Below the pieces are notes generated by a model. It was given only the letters and a program-made list of their open reading frames with translations. It ran no database searches and was not told the DNA's origin. The position numbers and the translations under genes were made by a program. A stretch of DNA of 64,000 nt from Kangiella sediminilitoris (GTDB lineage Bacteria; Pseudomonadota; Gammaproteobacteria; Enterobacterales; Kangiellaceae), in contig NZ_CP012418.1 in the NCBI RefSeq assembly GCF_001708405.1, positions 1,392,501-1,456,500 on the forward strand, given 5' to 3'. This document shows positions 18,206 through 27,994 of this stretch, one piece after another (position 1 is the first letter of the stretch; every line of letters begins with the position of its first letter).

Positions 18206-20134
18206 CTATATTGATAACTTTTTGACGGTTCTGCCGCCATACATAAGATTCACAATACCTCTACTAACAAAGATAGCAGTGAACATCGAAGTCAAGATAC
18301 CAATGAATAATGTGATGGCGAAGCCTTTAACAGGGCCGGTACCAATAGCGAAAAGAATGATTGCAGCAATTGCCGTCGTTATGTTTGCGTCAGCAATAGT
18401 TGATAGTGCCTGGGCGTAGCCCTTGTCTATTGCTTGCGCAGGACGAACGCCAGCCCTCAGCTCTTCTCGAATACGTTCAAAAATAAGAACGTTAGCATCA
18501 ACTGCCATACCTACCGTTAGGACGATACCTGCAATACCCGGTAATGTCAGCGTAGCTCCCATTAAAGACATTACGCAAACAATCAGAACCAAGTTCAAGG
18601 TCAGCGCAATATTCGCAACGACACCAAATAACTTGTAGTAAAGCAACATAAAGGCTAATACCAGGGCAAAGCCAATAATTACAGACATAACCCCTTTTTC
18701 AATATTTTCTTCACCTAGCGTCGCGCCAATGGTTCTTTCTTCAACGATGAAAGTTGGTGCAATTAAAGCTCCAGAGCGAAGCTTTGTGGCTAAATCGCGC
18801 GTTTCTGCTTCAGTAAATCGTCCCGTAATCTGGAAGCGACTTCCAAAGGGACCATTAATATTTGGAGCACTAATTAAACGCTCTTCCAGTTTTGAGTCAA
18901 CTAAAACGCGCTTTCCATCTTTGATATCAAAAATTGGTCGTGATTCTTTCAAAATCATCGCCAGCTGATTATTAACATTCTCAGTGGTGGTTCTGGTCAT
19001 TTTTGAACCACCCTCACTATCCAAGCGAACCGAGACAATAGGTTCATTCGTCTGTGAGTCATAGGTAGCTGTTGCATTCGTTAAATGCTCACCGGAGACT
19101 TCAACTTCATTGAAAACCAGTATAGGGCCATACTCAGATTCAAATAATTTGCTATCTGGAGGGACTCTACCATTACGTGCGGCAGTTACATCCCCTTCAT
19201 GATTAACCAATCTAAACTCAAGAGTTGCCGTGGCACCAAGAATTTGTTTGGCTAACGCTGAATCTTGAACGCCTGGTAACTGTACCACGATGCGATCGGC
19301 ACCCTGACGCTGAATTAACGGTTCAGCCACACCCAAAGAATTTACACGGTTGCTAAGGATTAAGCGATTTTGCTCGATAGCATTATCACGTATTTCCTGT
19401 AACTTCTGCTTATTCAGAGTTCCTCTAATGACAGGTCGACCACCTTTTTCTTCAAGACTTAACTCAATTCGGTTGGAATGCTCTTGGAATAGAGCCGCGT
19501 AAGCACGCTCAGCATCTTCCTCATTACGGAAGCTTAAAAGCATACCATTTTCAATTGGCTCAACTCGGCCTCTAATGGACGGATCCTGATTCGTTAACGT
19601 ATCAATAAAATCACGACGTAATTGATCTTGTTGACGCTTAAGAGCCTCTTCCATGTCAACCTGCATTAAGAAGTGAATACCACCTCTTAAATCCAAACCC
19701 AACTTCATCGGTGAGCCGCCTATACCTGCAAGCCAGTCAGGTGTAGCCGGAGCAAGATTTAAAGCAGTCACATAGTCTTGATTCTCCAGGGTAGGGTTCA
19801 GGACATCATTAGCAACTTCACGAGCTTTTAACTGATCTGCAGGTTTTGAAAATCTGGCAATTACCTTTTGCACACCCTCTGCGCCAATTGATGATGGCGT
19901 TACACTAATTGGGTTAAGCCCTTTCTCCTCCCAGCCCTGCTCTATCTGGTCTAACTGAGCTTGAGAAATAGTAGTATCACGTAAACCGGACAGCTGAACC
20001 GCTGGATCTTCACCGAAAATGTTTGGCGCCGCATACAAAAATGCCAGTGCCAAAACAAAAACGATTAATACATACTTCCATTTTGGATAGGTATTAATAG
20101 GTAATTGTTGTTGGTTTGGTTGATTGACGAACAT
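18206..20134 (-). CDS. secD: Protein translocase subunit SecD
   Basis: SecD is the large partner of SecF in the proton-driven accessory translocon. The 642-residue product has a first membrane helix (YVLIVFVLALAFLYAAPNIF), the P1 periplasmic head with LGLDLRGGIHFLMQVDME, and a C-terminal five-helix membrane block. That block carries the proton-path signature GMAVDANVLIFERIREELR and GFAITLFIGILTSMFTAIF. The N-terminus is about a dozen residues longer than in E. coli, with no later good start. A hairpin separates it from yajC. Confidence 0.97.
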   Translation of the reverse strand: MFVNQPNQQQLPINTYPKWKYVLIVFVLALAFLYAAPNIFGEDPAVQLSGLRDTTISQAQLDQIEQGWEEKGLNPISVTPSSIGAEGVQKVIARFSKPADQLKAREVANDVLNPTLENQDYVTALNLAPATPDWLAGIGGSPMKLGLDLRGGIHFLMQVDMEEALKRQQDQLRRDFIDTLTNQDPSIRGRVEPIENGMLLSFRNEEDAERAYAALFQEHSNRIELSLEEKGGRPVIRGTLNKQKLQEIRDNAIEQNRLILSNRVNSLGVAEPLIQRQGADRIVVQLPGVQDSALAKQILGATATLEFRLVNHEGDVTAARNGRVPPDSKLFESEYGPILVFNEVEVSGEHLTNATATYDSQTNEPIVSVRLDSEGGSKMTRTTTENVNNQLAMILKESRPIFDIKDGKRVLVDSKLEERLISAPNINGPFGSRFQITGRFTEAETRDLATKLRSGALIAPTFIVEERTIGATLGEENIEKGVMSVIIGFALVLAFMLLYYKLFGVVANIALTLNLVLIVCVMSLMGATLTLPGIAGIVLTVGMAVDANVLIFERIREELRAGVRPAQAIDKGYAQALSTIADANITTAIAAIILFAIGTGPVKGFAITLFIGILTSMFTAIFVSRGIVNLMYGGRTVKKLSI

Positions 20135-20158
20135 AATTTATGCCTGTTTTTATAAGAC

Positions 20159-20181
20159 AAAGCCCAACTAGGTTGGGCTTT
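20159..20181 (-). terminator. Intercistronic hairpin between yajC and secD
   Basis: A perfect 10-bp stem, AAAGCCCAAC / GTTGGGCTTT with a three-base loop, sits in the 53-base yajC-secD gap inside the operon. A T-run is lacking on the minus strand (TTTGTCTT follows). It may be an mRNA stability element or a partial terminator that changes yajC to secDF stoichiometry. Confidence 0.5.
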
Positions 20182-20187
20182 AGTGCT

Positions 20188-20511
20188 TTATTCTTCGATA
20201 GATTTGATTGTGCCTTTTGGCAAAGTCTGAGCAATTGATGCTTTCTGGAACTTAATATCCATTTCTTCAGATAAACTCAAAACAACATAATCATCTTTAA
20301 TTTTGCTGATTTTGCCAATGATACCGCCTGTGGTCATCACTTCATCGCCTTTTTCTAAAGCTGACATCATTTCTTTATGCTGCTTCATTTTTTTCTGTTG
20401 TGGGCGGATCATCATGAAATACATGATTAAAATTAAAGGAACAAACATCACAAGAAAGCTCATTAAACCGCCGCCTTGACCTGCTGCACCCGCTGCTGTT
20501 GCTAATAACAT
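20188..20511 (-). CDS. yajC: Preprotein translocase subunit YajC
   Basis: YajC is a single-span inner-membrane protein associated with SecDF. The 107-residue protein has a hydrophobic helix (LMSFLVMFVPLILIMYFMMI) followed by the characteristic RPQQKKMKQHKEMMSALEKG and GDEVMTTGGIIGKI. The cytoplasmic tail is basic and beta-rich. It lies between tgt and secD in the classical order. Confidence 0.95.
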   Translation of the reverse strand: MLLATAAGAAGQGGGLMSFLVMFVPLILIMYFMMIRPQQKKMKQHKEMMSALEKGDEVMTTGGIIGKISKIKDDYVVLSLSEEMDIKFQKASIAQTLPKGTIKSIEE

Positions 20512-20560
20512 TGATAGTTACCTCTGTTTTTAATAATTAAATAACTGTTAAATCAAATAA

Positions 20561-22737
<2,177 letters not shown>

Positions 22738-22818
22738 GGTAACTCTGACCTTACGGGATCATAAGTATAAAGTGCGCATAGTTTAACTACTACCAAATAA
22801 AAGACAAGTTAAACCTTG

Positions 22819-22844
22819 ATAAAAAAGTGGCGGATACGCCACTT
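22819..22844 (-). terminator. Terminator of the Sel1/TonB-C gene
   Basis: The stem AAGTGGCG / CGCCACTT with a four-base loop is followed on the minus strand by TTTTTT. It lies ten bases after the stop codon of the minus-strand gene ending at 22854 and separates it from the queA operon. Confidence 0.85.
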
Positions 22845-22853
22845 GATTAAAGA

Positions 22854-24203
22854 CTAGAATTGGGAGTTTTTGTCTCGTAGCTCCTGATATTTATCTAACT
22901 GATTTATCATCTCAAAAGGTACATTCCCCACCCTTTTCATAGCCATGTTGGCCTTAAACTGATATTTGGAGGCTGAGTCATAGTCATCCAGTCTAGCTGA
23001 AACCTCCGCTAGATATTCGTAGAACCTTATGGGACTTACCGTAGTGTTATCTTCAGATTGTTGTAATAACTGGTGAACAACCTTAAGCGGATAGCGCTCC
23101 ATGTCTAGATCATCGATATATTTAGCTAGTTCAAAGGCAATTTTTGAATCACTTGATTTAACAGCTTTATCTAACCAAAAATATGCGCGCTCTTTATTAC
23201 CTAAATCAAAAAAAAGTTTGGCTAATTTAAAATGAGAGCGCCCTAAATCTGCCGAAGCAGACTTTATCAACCATGCAATGGCTTTTTCCTTATCCTCAAC
23301 ACATCCCTTACCCTCTAAAAGATTTTGTGCCAACTCATATTGTGCGTTAGCAACCCCTTGTTCTGCGGCCCTGTAAAACCAGACCGTTGGATTAAACTCA
23401 TCATTATCTATTAACTCACTCCCATACTTGGCGTAAAGATATTGTGATTTAGCGTCACCTGCTTCCGCTTTTTCCTTAAGCCGACTCAAAGCACTTTTAT
23501 ATCCAGCTCCACCCCTTAGCTTAAATTCTAACCTATATCTATACCGCTCTTTTACATTATGATTATCGGGGACTTCAAATCGCCAGTCTTCAACCGCAGC
23601 CAAGCTGGTCCTAACAAATGTTTTACCGGGAAACGACTCATCAACTGATATGTCGCTGGGAGTGCCACCCTTGTTGAGGAAAAAAGACAAGGTAACCCAC
23701 CCTTCAAGACCTCTTAGTTGAGCCTCTCGGGGGTAAAACGCAGGCTCTTGCTTTATAGGCTTAATTCTCGGGGAATCATACTGCTCTGAGTTTAAATTCA
23801 CAGGTTTATATAAAGGTTCAAGCGCAACCTTTAAGGCTTCCGTGCTAAATTTTTTGAATAGCTCACTATAGAACAAATCGGCTTTTTGTTTCTTATTTTC
23901 AGAAAGACGTTGACTTATTTCTTGTAGAAGTTCAGTTTCATTATCCGCCCCATGATCAGATAACTTAATCCAGCCATATGCTTTAACCAGATTCTTTTCA
24001 GTGCCCGAACCCTCAAGATGCAAGATACCAAGATTAAATTGAGATGCCTTATGACCAATTTCAGCCATAGATTTAAACTCATTGAAAGCTTTTTTGATTT
24101 TCCCTTCTTCATAATAAGCTACGGCATCGTCAAAGCTTGCATAGGATAGGATTGATATACTTAATAGAATAAACAGGTAAGCTATTTTTATTACAACGTT
24201 CAT
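22854..24203 (-). CDS. Sel1-repeat / TonB C-terminal domain secreted protein
   Basis: This is a predicted periplasmic protein of 449 residues with a signal peptide (IAYLFILLSISILSYA). Sel1/TPR-like repeats lie at both ends, for example ASQFNLGILHLEGSGTEKNL near residue 50 and NAQYELAQNLLEGKGCVED near residue 290. Between them, around residues 155-235, is a TonB C-terminal domain (YPREAQLRGLEGWVTLSFFL, then SLAAVEDWRFEVP). The TonB domain sits in the middle of a helical repeat scaffold and there is no proline-rich TonB linker or separate membrane anchor, so it is unlikely to be an energy-coupling TonB. It more likely mediates protein or peptidoglycan contact. The start at 24203 has AAGGAG at ideal spacing. 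It is monocistronic. Confidence 0.8.
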   Translation of the reverse strand: MNVVIKIAYLFILLSISILSYASFDDAVAYYEEGKIKKAFNEFKSMAEIGHKASQFNLGILHLEGSGTEKNLVKAYGWIKLSDHGADNETELLQEISQRLSENKKQKADLFYSELFKKFSTEALKVALEPLYKPVNLNSEQYDSPRIKPIKQEPAFYPREAQLRGLEGWVTLSFFLNKGGTPSDISVDESFPGKTFVRTSLAAVEDWRFEVPDNHNVKERYRYRLEFKLRGGAGYKSALSRLKEKAEAGDAKSQYLYAKYGSELIDNDEFNPTVWFYRAAEQGVANAQYELAQNLLEGKGCVEDKEKAIAWLIKSASADLGRSHFKLAKLFFDLGNKERAYFWLDKAVKSSDSKIAFELAKYIDDLDMERYPLKVVHQLLQQSEDNTTVSPIRFYEYLAEVSARLDDYDSASKYQFKANMAMKRVGNVPFEMINQLDKYQELRDKNSQF

Positions 24204-24284
24204 CAGACTCCTTTTGTATTTTTTATTATCCAAGTTCGGGCAATTATATTAACTCAAGTGGCTGAATTCAACACGGCAAGGCGT

Positions 24285-24310
24285 AAAAAAGCCCAGCAAG
24301 GCTGGGCTTT
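24285..24310 (-). terminator. Terminator of rmf
   Basis: The stem AAAGCCCAGC (24288-24297) / GCTGGGCTTT (24301-24310) has a three-base loop and is followed on the minus strand by TTTTTTACG. It lies 18 bases after the rmf stop; the T-run on the other strand is short. Confidence 0.85.
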
Positions 24311-24327
24311 TCATATAATACTATTGT

Positions 24328-24510
24328 TTAGAGATAATGTTTTAACCCATTCTGGGTAAAAGCTTCTCGCCCTTCTCTCCACCCACCTAGCCACTCTTCT
24401 TTAGCATTTACGTCTTCATGGGGACACACTTCTTTAGATTGTCCCTGCATTGCTGCGTGAAAGCCTTTTGCATGAGCTCTTTGTAACTTATCTCGTTTCT
24501 GTCTTTTCAT
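24328..24510 (-). CDS. rmf: Ribosome modulation factor
   Basis: RMF binds 70S ribosomes in stationary phase and drives formation of inactive 100S dimers. The 60-residue basic protein matches the family along its whole length: MKRQKRDKLQRAHAKGFHAA, a CPHEDVNAKEEWLGGWREGR segment, and a short tail. AAGGG lies upstream of the start. It has its own terminator, and another minus-strand terminator lies upstream at 24598-24631, so it is an isolated unit. RMF genes are usually induced by ppGpp and slow growth; no specific site for that was identified here. Confidence 0.95.
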   Translation of the reverse strand: MKRQKRDKLQRAHAKGFHAAMQGQSKEVCPHEDVNAKEEWLGGWREGREAFTQNGLKHYL

Positions 24511-24597
24511 GAATATATACCCTTTTACATCTTAGTGTATTTAAAACAATGTGCTCTGGTATTTTTTATGTTTTAAGCATCAGTAATCGTTGAACAT

Positions 24598-24631
24598 AAA
24601 AAAAGCCGAGAACTCATACGAGTCATCGGCT
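24598..24631 (-). terminator. Orphan minus-strand terminator upstream of rmf
   Basis: The stem-loop (AGCCGA, 24604-24609, with TCGGCT, 24626-24631, plus an inner ACTC/GAGT stem) is followed on the minus strand by seven T. No annotated minus-strand gene lies upstream before liuR, which is on the other strand, so this terminator has no known transcript to end. Confidence 0.7.
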
Positions 24632-24798
24632 CTTAGCTTGATTTTGTCTTTAGCTGTGGTTGTGTCAACTTATGTTGCTCCATACCTGATATATGCTCAA
24701 CTATCACTCACTTTACACCGATTTGAGGGTACTATGCGAGTAAAAGTTCACAGAAAACCGATAAAAATTAAACATGAAAAGCTTGCCCTTAATTGTTC
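24600..24798 (-). ncRNA. Putative small RNA ending at the orphan terminator
   Basis: A minus-strand TACAAT (24810-24805) could act as -10 box, with the 19-bp palindrome covering its -35 and spacer. Transcription would start near 24798 and end at the terminator near 24598, giving an RNA of about 200 bases. The left boundary rests on the strong terminator; the right boundary is inference from a weak promoter. The 16-codon frame inside could be a leader peptide or chance. Confidence 0.3.
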
Positions 24799-24816
24799 AT
24801 GTTTATTGTAAAATTT

Positions 24817-24835
24817 ATTCAGTAACTTACTGAAT
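24817..24835. promoter_or_regulatory. Perfect 19-bp palindrome (operator-like)
   Basis: ATTCAGTAA (24817-24825), one central C, and TTACTGAAT (24827-24835) form a perfect 9+1+9 inverted repeat. It lies 149 bases before liuR and overlaps a possible minus-strand promoter. The size and symmetry fit a dimeric repressor site; the regulator is not known. Confidence 0.45.
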
Positions 24836-24924
24836 TACAGCACAAAAACTCAATCATGCATTACGAATCAATCAGTTAGAAAACCTTCGTCACCTACCGA
24901 ACAGATCGAATTCCACAGCCAAAG

Positions 24925-24953
24925 TTTACGTTTGCGTAAAGGTAAGGTAAAAT
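24925..24953 (+). promoter_or_regulatory. LiuR operator and promoter of the liu operon
   Basis: TTTACG (24925-24930) and CGTAAA (24935-24940) form a perfect 6+4+6 palindrome. It also covers the -35 box (TTTACG) and part of the spacer of a promoter whose -10 is TAAAAT (24948-24953, spacing 17). The gene downstream encodes the MerR-type regulator LiuR, which typically autoregulates through a site of this kind. Confidence 0.65.
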
Positions 24954-24983
24954 ATTCGGGTTATTTTATAGAGAATCACGCTC

Positions 24984-25355
24984 ATGAATGAGGAAAAAAC
25001 AGAATACAGCATTAGCGATCTGGCAAAGGAGTTCGGGATAACCTCCCGATCGATTCGCCACTACGAGGATGAAAATCTTATAACCCCGTCCCGGCGCGGT
25101 GTTCATCGTATCTACAACAACCGTGACCGAGTTCGCTTGCAACTGATTTTGAGGGGTAAGCGCTTAGGCTTCTCCTTAGCTGAGATAAAAGAGATTATTG
25201 ATCTTTATGGTATGGAAGGTGAGCAGAAACAGACCGAACGATTACTGGAACTGATTAGTTCTCGTCGTGATTCACTGAACCAACAGTTAAGAGATATTAA
25301 ATACCTGCTGAAAGAATTCGATGTTCTTGAGGCCAAACTTATTGCAAATAGATAG
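24984..25355 (+). CDS. liuR: MerR-family regulator of leucine/isovalerate degradation, LiuR
   Basis: LiuR is the usual MerR-type regulator of the leucine and isovalerate utilisation operon in gammaproteobacteria. The 123-residue protein has the N-terminal winged-helix DNA-binding domain (YSISDLAKEFGITSRSIRHY, then EDENLITPSRRG, RIYNNRDRVRL). A C-terminal coiled-coil dimerisation helix follows (residues 80-120). No cysteine metal-binding motif is present, which fits a CoA-ester or metabolite sensor rather than a metal sensor. It is the first gene of the liu operon, 30 bases before liuA, and has a palindromic operator at its own promoter. Confidence 0.9.
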   Translation: MNEEKTEYSISDLAKEFGITSRSIRHYEDENLITPSRRGVHRIYNNRDRVRLQLILRGKRLGFSLAEIKEIIDLYGMEGEQKQTERLLELISSRRDSLNQQLRDIKYLLKEFDVLEAKLIANR

Positions 25356-25385
25356 TTATTCTAGAGATTTAACAGAGGAATCCAA

Positions 25386-26546
25386 ATGTATCCATCACTC
25401 AACTTCGATTTAGGTGAAACTGCGGACATGATCCGTGAGATGGTCAGTAATTTTGCGCAGAAAGAAATTGCTCCAATCGCTGAAAAAACAGATGAAGAAA
25501 ACCTTTTCCCACACGAAATGTGGAAAAAACTAGGTGATTTAGGCCTGCTAGGTATCACTGTCGAGGAAGAATACGGTGGTTCTGGGATGGGTTATCTTGA
25601 ACATATCGTTGCAATGGAAGAAATTAGCCGTGCCAGCGCATCAATCGGCCTAAGCTACGGTGCCCATTCAAACTTGTGTGTTAATCAGATTCGTCGTAAC
25701 GCTTCTGAAGAACAGAAGAAAAAGTACCTTCCGAAACTTTGCTCCGGTGAGCATGTTGGCGCCTTGGCGATGTCAGAGCCAGGAGCAGGTTCTGATGTAG
25801 TTGGAATGAAATTAAAAGCTGAACTTAAAGGTGACCACTACGTTCTAAACGGTAATAAAATGTGGATTACCAATGGTCCAGAAGCTGATGTTTTGGTGGT
25901 TTACGCTAAAACCGATATGGAAGCGCATTCAAAAGGGATTACAGCTTTTATTATAGAAAAAGGTATGAAAGGCTTCCGCACGGCACAAAAGCTGGACAAG
26001 CTGGGCATGCGTGGCTCCAACACTTGTGAATTAGTTTTCGAAGACTGTGAAGTACCTGTCGAAAACGTCATGGGTGAAGTTAACGAAGGTGTTAAGATTC
26101 TAATGAGTGGCCTGGACTACGAGCGTGCAGTATTAGCAGCGGGTCCTTTAGGTATCATGAGAGCCTGTATGGATGTGGTATTACCTTACATGCATGAGCG
26201 TAAACAATTTGGAAAACCAATTGGTACTTTCCAATTAATGCAGGGTAAGGTTGCTGATATGTACACTATTATGAACGCCAGTCGCTCTTACGTTTACGCC
26301 GTAGGTAAAGCATGTGACCGTGGTGAAACAACTCGAAAAGACGCTGCAGCGGCGATTCTTTATGCTGCTGAAAATGCGACTAAGCTTGCTCTGGATGCAA
26401 TTCAGGCACTGGGCGGAAACGGTTACATCAATGAATACCCAACGGGCCGATTGCTGCGTGACGCCAAACTATATGAAATTGGTGCCGGCACTTCGGAAAT
26501 TCGCCGTATGCTAATTGGTCGCGAGTTGTTTAACGAAACCGCTTAA
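25386..26546 (+). CDS. liuA: Isovaleryl-CoA dehydrogenase LiuA
   Basis: This FAD enzyme oxidises isovaleryl-CoA to 3-methylcrotonyl-CoA. The 386-residue protein has acyl-CoA dehydrogenase signatures ([31 protein letters not shown]). The catalytic base is Glu246 in [15 protein letters not shown]. The usual glutamate near the C-terminus is absent ([12 protein letters not shown]), a combination diagnostic for isovaleryl-CoA dehydrogenases. It follows liuR after 30 bases with AGAGGAA upstream. Confidence 0.93.
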   Translation: MYPSLNFDLGETADMIREMVSNFAQKEIAPIAEKTDEENLFPHEMWKKLGDLGLLGITVEEEYGGSGMGYLEHIVAMEEISRASASIGLSYGAHSNLCVNQIRRNASEEQKKKYLPKLCSGEHVGALAMSEPGAGSDVVGMKLKAELKGDHYVLNGNKMWITNGPEADVLVVYAKTDMEAHSKGITAFIIEKGMKGFRTAQKLDKLGMRGSNTCELVFEDCEVPVENVMGEVNEGVKILMSGLDYERAVLAAGPLGIMRACMDVVLPYMHERKQFGKPIGTFQLMQGKVADMYTIMNASRSYVYAVGKACDRGETTRKDAAAAILYAAENATKLALDAIQALGGNGYINEYPTGRLLRDAKLYEIGAGTSEIRRMLIGRELFNETA

Positions 26547-26771
26547 TTTTTTTACTCAGTACCTTTGGCGGTACAAGAGAATCATGGTTGTACCCGGGAA
26601 CAATTCAATCTCGGGCACACAATTTACATTCACATTGAAAAGAAGTGAAGCTGCAGACTAGACAAAGTATCGATATCGCAATTGCCAGTGCACAATAAGT
26701 ACATAAGCAGATTTGCGAACGCTCTACCGAATCGTCAGCCAGCATAGTCACTTCAGGAAGGAAAAAATATT
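26547..26771 (+). other. 225-base gap between liuA and the thiolase gene
   Basis: No gene is seen. A weak imperfect hairpin (GTACC / GGTAC near 26564-26575, and a longer one near 26590-26615) could modulate expression of downstream genes. No LiuR-type palindrome or clear promoter was recognised. AGGAAGG at the end is the thiolase ribosome-binding site. Confidence 0.4.
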
Positions 26772-27950
26772 ATGTCAGACCCAATCGTAATTGTTTCAGC
26801 AGCACGAACCCCTATGGGCGGCTTTGGTGGCTCATTATCAACAGTAAAATCAACGGAGCTTGGCGCCAATGCAATTGCAGCAGCGGTTGAGCGAGCCACT
26901 TTAAAACCAGAAGACATTCAAGAAGTGATCATGGGTTGTGTGCTACCAGCAGGTGTTGGCCAGGCCCCGGCTCGTCAAGCGTCTTTAGGTGCTGGCATAC
27001 CAAAATCAACTGGCGCTACTACTGTTAATAAAGTATGTGGTTCCGGCATGAAAACGATCATGCTAGCTCACGACCTGCTTAAAGCTGGTACTAATGACGT
27101 CATGGTTGCAGGTGGTATGGAAAGCATGAGTTTAGCGCCGTATCTACTACCAACTGGTCGTTATGGTCAACGTTTCGGTCATGGGAAAACACTCGACCAT
27201 ATGGCTTTTGATGGTCTTGAAGATGCTTACGAAGGTCAGGCAATGGGTGTTTACGCTGAGCAGACAGTAGAAAAGTATGGTTTCACACGTGAAGACCAGG
27301 ATAACTTTGCTATTGAATCCCTTGCCCGTGCCAACAAGGCAATTGAAGATGGCTCATTTAAAAATGAAATCACACCCGTCACTGTTAAATCACGTAAAGG
27401 GGATACGGTTGTTGATACTGATGAACAACCACTGAAAGCTCGCCCAGACAAGATTCCAGCATTGCGCCCTGCTTTTAAAAAGGACGGTACCGTAACTGCT
27501 GCAAATGCGAGTTCTATTTCTGATGGAGCAGCAGCTGTTGTTATGATGCGTCAATCAGAAGCCGAGAAGCGTGGTCTAAAACCTCTTGCAAAGATTCATG
27601 CGCATTCGACAAACGCCAGAACTCCTGCTGAGTTTACAATTGCTCCAGTTGGCGCAATTGAAAAAGTATTGGATTCAGCTGGATGGACAAAAGATGACGT
27701 TGATCTGTTTGAAATCAATGAAGCATTTGCCGTAGTGACAATGGCAGCGATGAAAGATCTTGAGCTAGACCATGCGAAGGTCAATGTTCACGGTGGTGCC
27801 TGTGCGCTTGGCCACCCAATTGGCTGCTCAGGTACTCGTATTGTTGTGACATTATTGGAAGCACTGCGTAAATACGGCAAGTCTAAAGGTATTGCATCCC
27901 TTTGTATCGGTGGTGGTGAAGCGACAGCTTTAGCAGTTGAACTGCTATAA
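26772..27950 (+). CDS. atoB: Acetyl-CoA C-acetyltransferase (thiolase)
   Basis: This is a degradative or biosynthetic type thiolase of 392 residues. Cys89 is the acylated cysteine (VNKVCGSGMKT). The histidine is in EINEAFAVVTMAA and CALGHPIGCSGTRIV, and the second catalytic cysteine is in SLCIGGGEATAL. Inside the liu operon its likely job is to split acetoacetyl-CoA, formed by the CoA-transferase at the end of the cluster, into two acetyl-CoA. It also could serve in fatty-acid or polyhydroxyalkanoate metabolism. The gene symbol is by function, not by strict orthology. Confidence 0.88.
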   Translation: MSDPIVIVSAARTPMGGFGGSLSTVKSTELGANAIAAAVERATLKPEDIQEVIMGCVLPAGVGQAPARQASLGAGIPKSTGATTVNKVCGSGMKTIMLAHDLLKAGTNDVMVAGGMESMSLAPYLLPTGRYGQRFGHGKTLDHMAFDGLEDAYEGQAMGVYAEQTVEKYGFTREDQDNFAIESLARANKAIEDGSFKNEITPVTVKSRKGDTVVDTDEQPLKARPDKIPALRPAFKKDGTVTAANASSISDGAAAVVMMRQSEAEKRGLKPLAKIHAHSTNARTPAEFTIAPVGAIEKVLDSAGWTKDDVDLFEINEAFAVVTMAAMKDLELDHAKVNVHGGACALGHPIGCSGTRIVVTLLEALRKYGKSKGIASLCIGGGEATALAVELL

Positions 27951-27994
27951 AGTTTAGCAAGCTTCGCGAAAACTCATTTTAGGAAGAACTATTT

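Larger units (their letters stand above)
24511..24983. other. 473-base intergenic region between rmf and liuR
   Basis: No convincing protein gene is seen. It holds the rmf leader (to about 24597), an orphan minus-strand terminator (24598-24631) and a 10-bp inverted repeat (24769-24778 with 24796-24805). It also holds a perfect 19-bp palindrome (24817-24835) and the liuR operator and promoter (24925-24953). A 16-codon minus-strand frame (ATG at 24682, stop just before the orphan terminator) is open, but its start context is weak. Confidence 0.6.

Noticed and set aside
24590-24811. Plus-strand open frame of 73 codons between rmf and liuR
   Set aside because: It begins at a non-ATG codon inside the orphan terminator stem, has no ribosome-binding site, and its composition is not protein-like.
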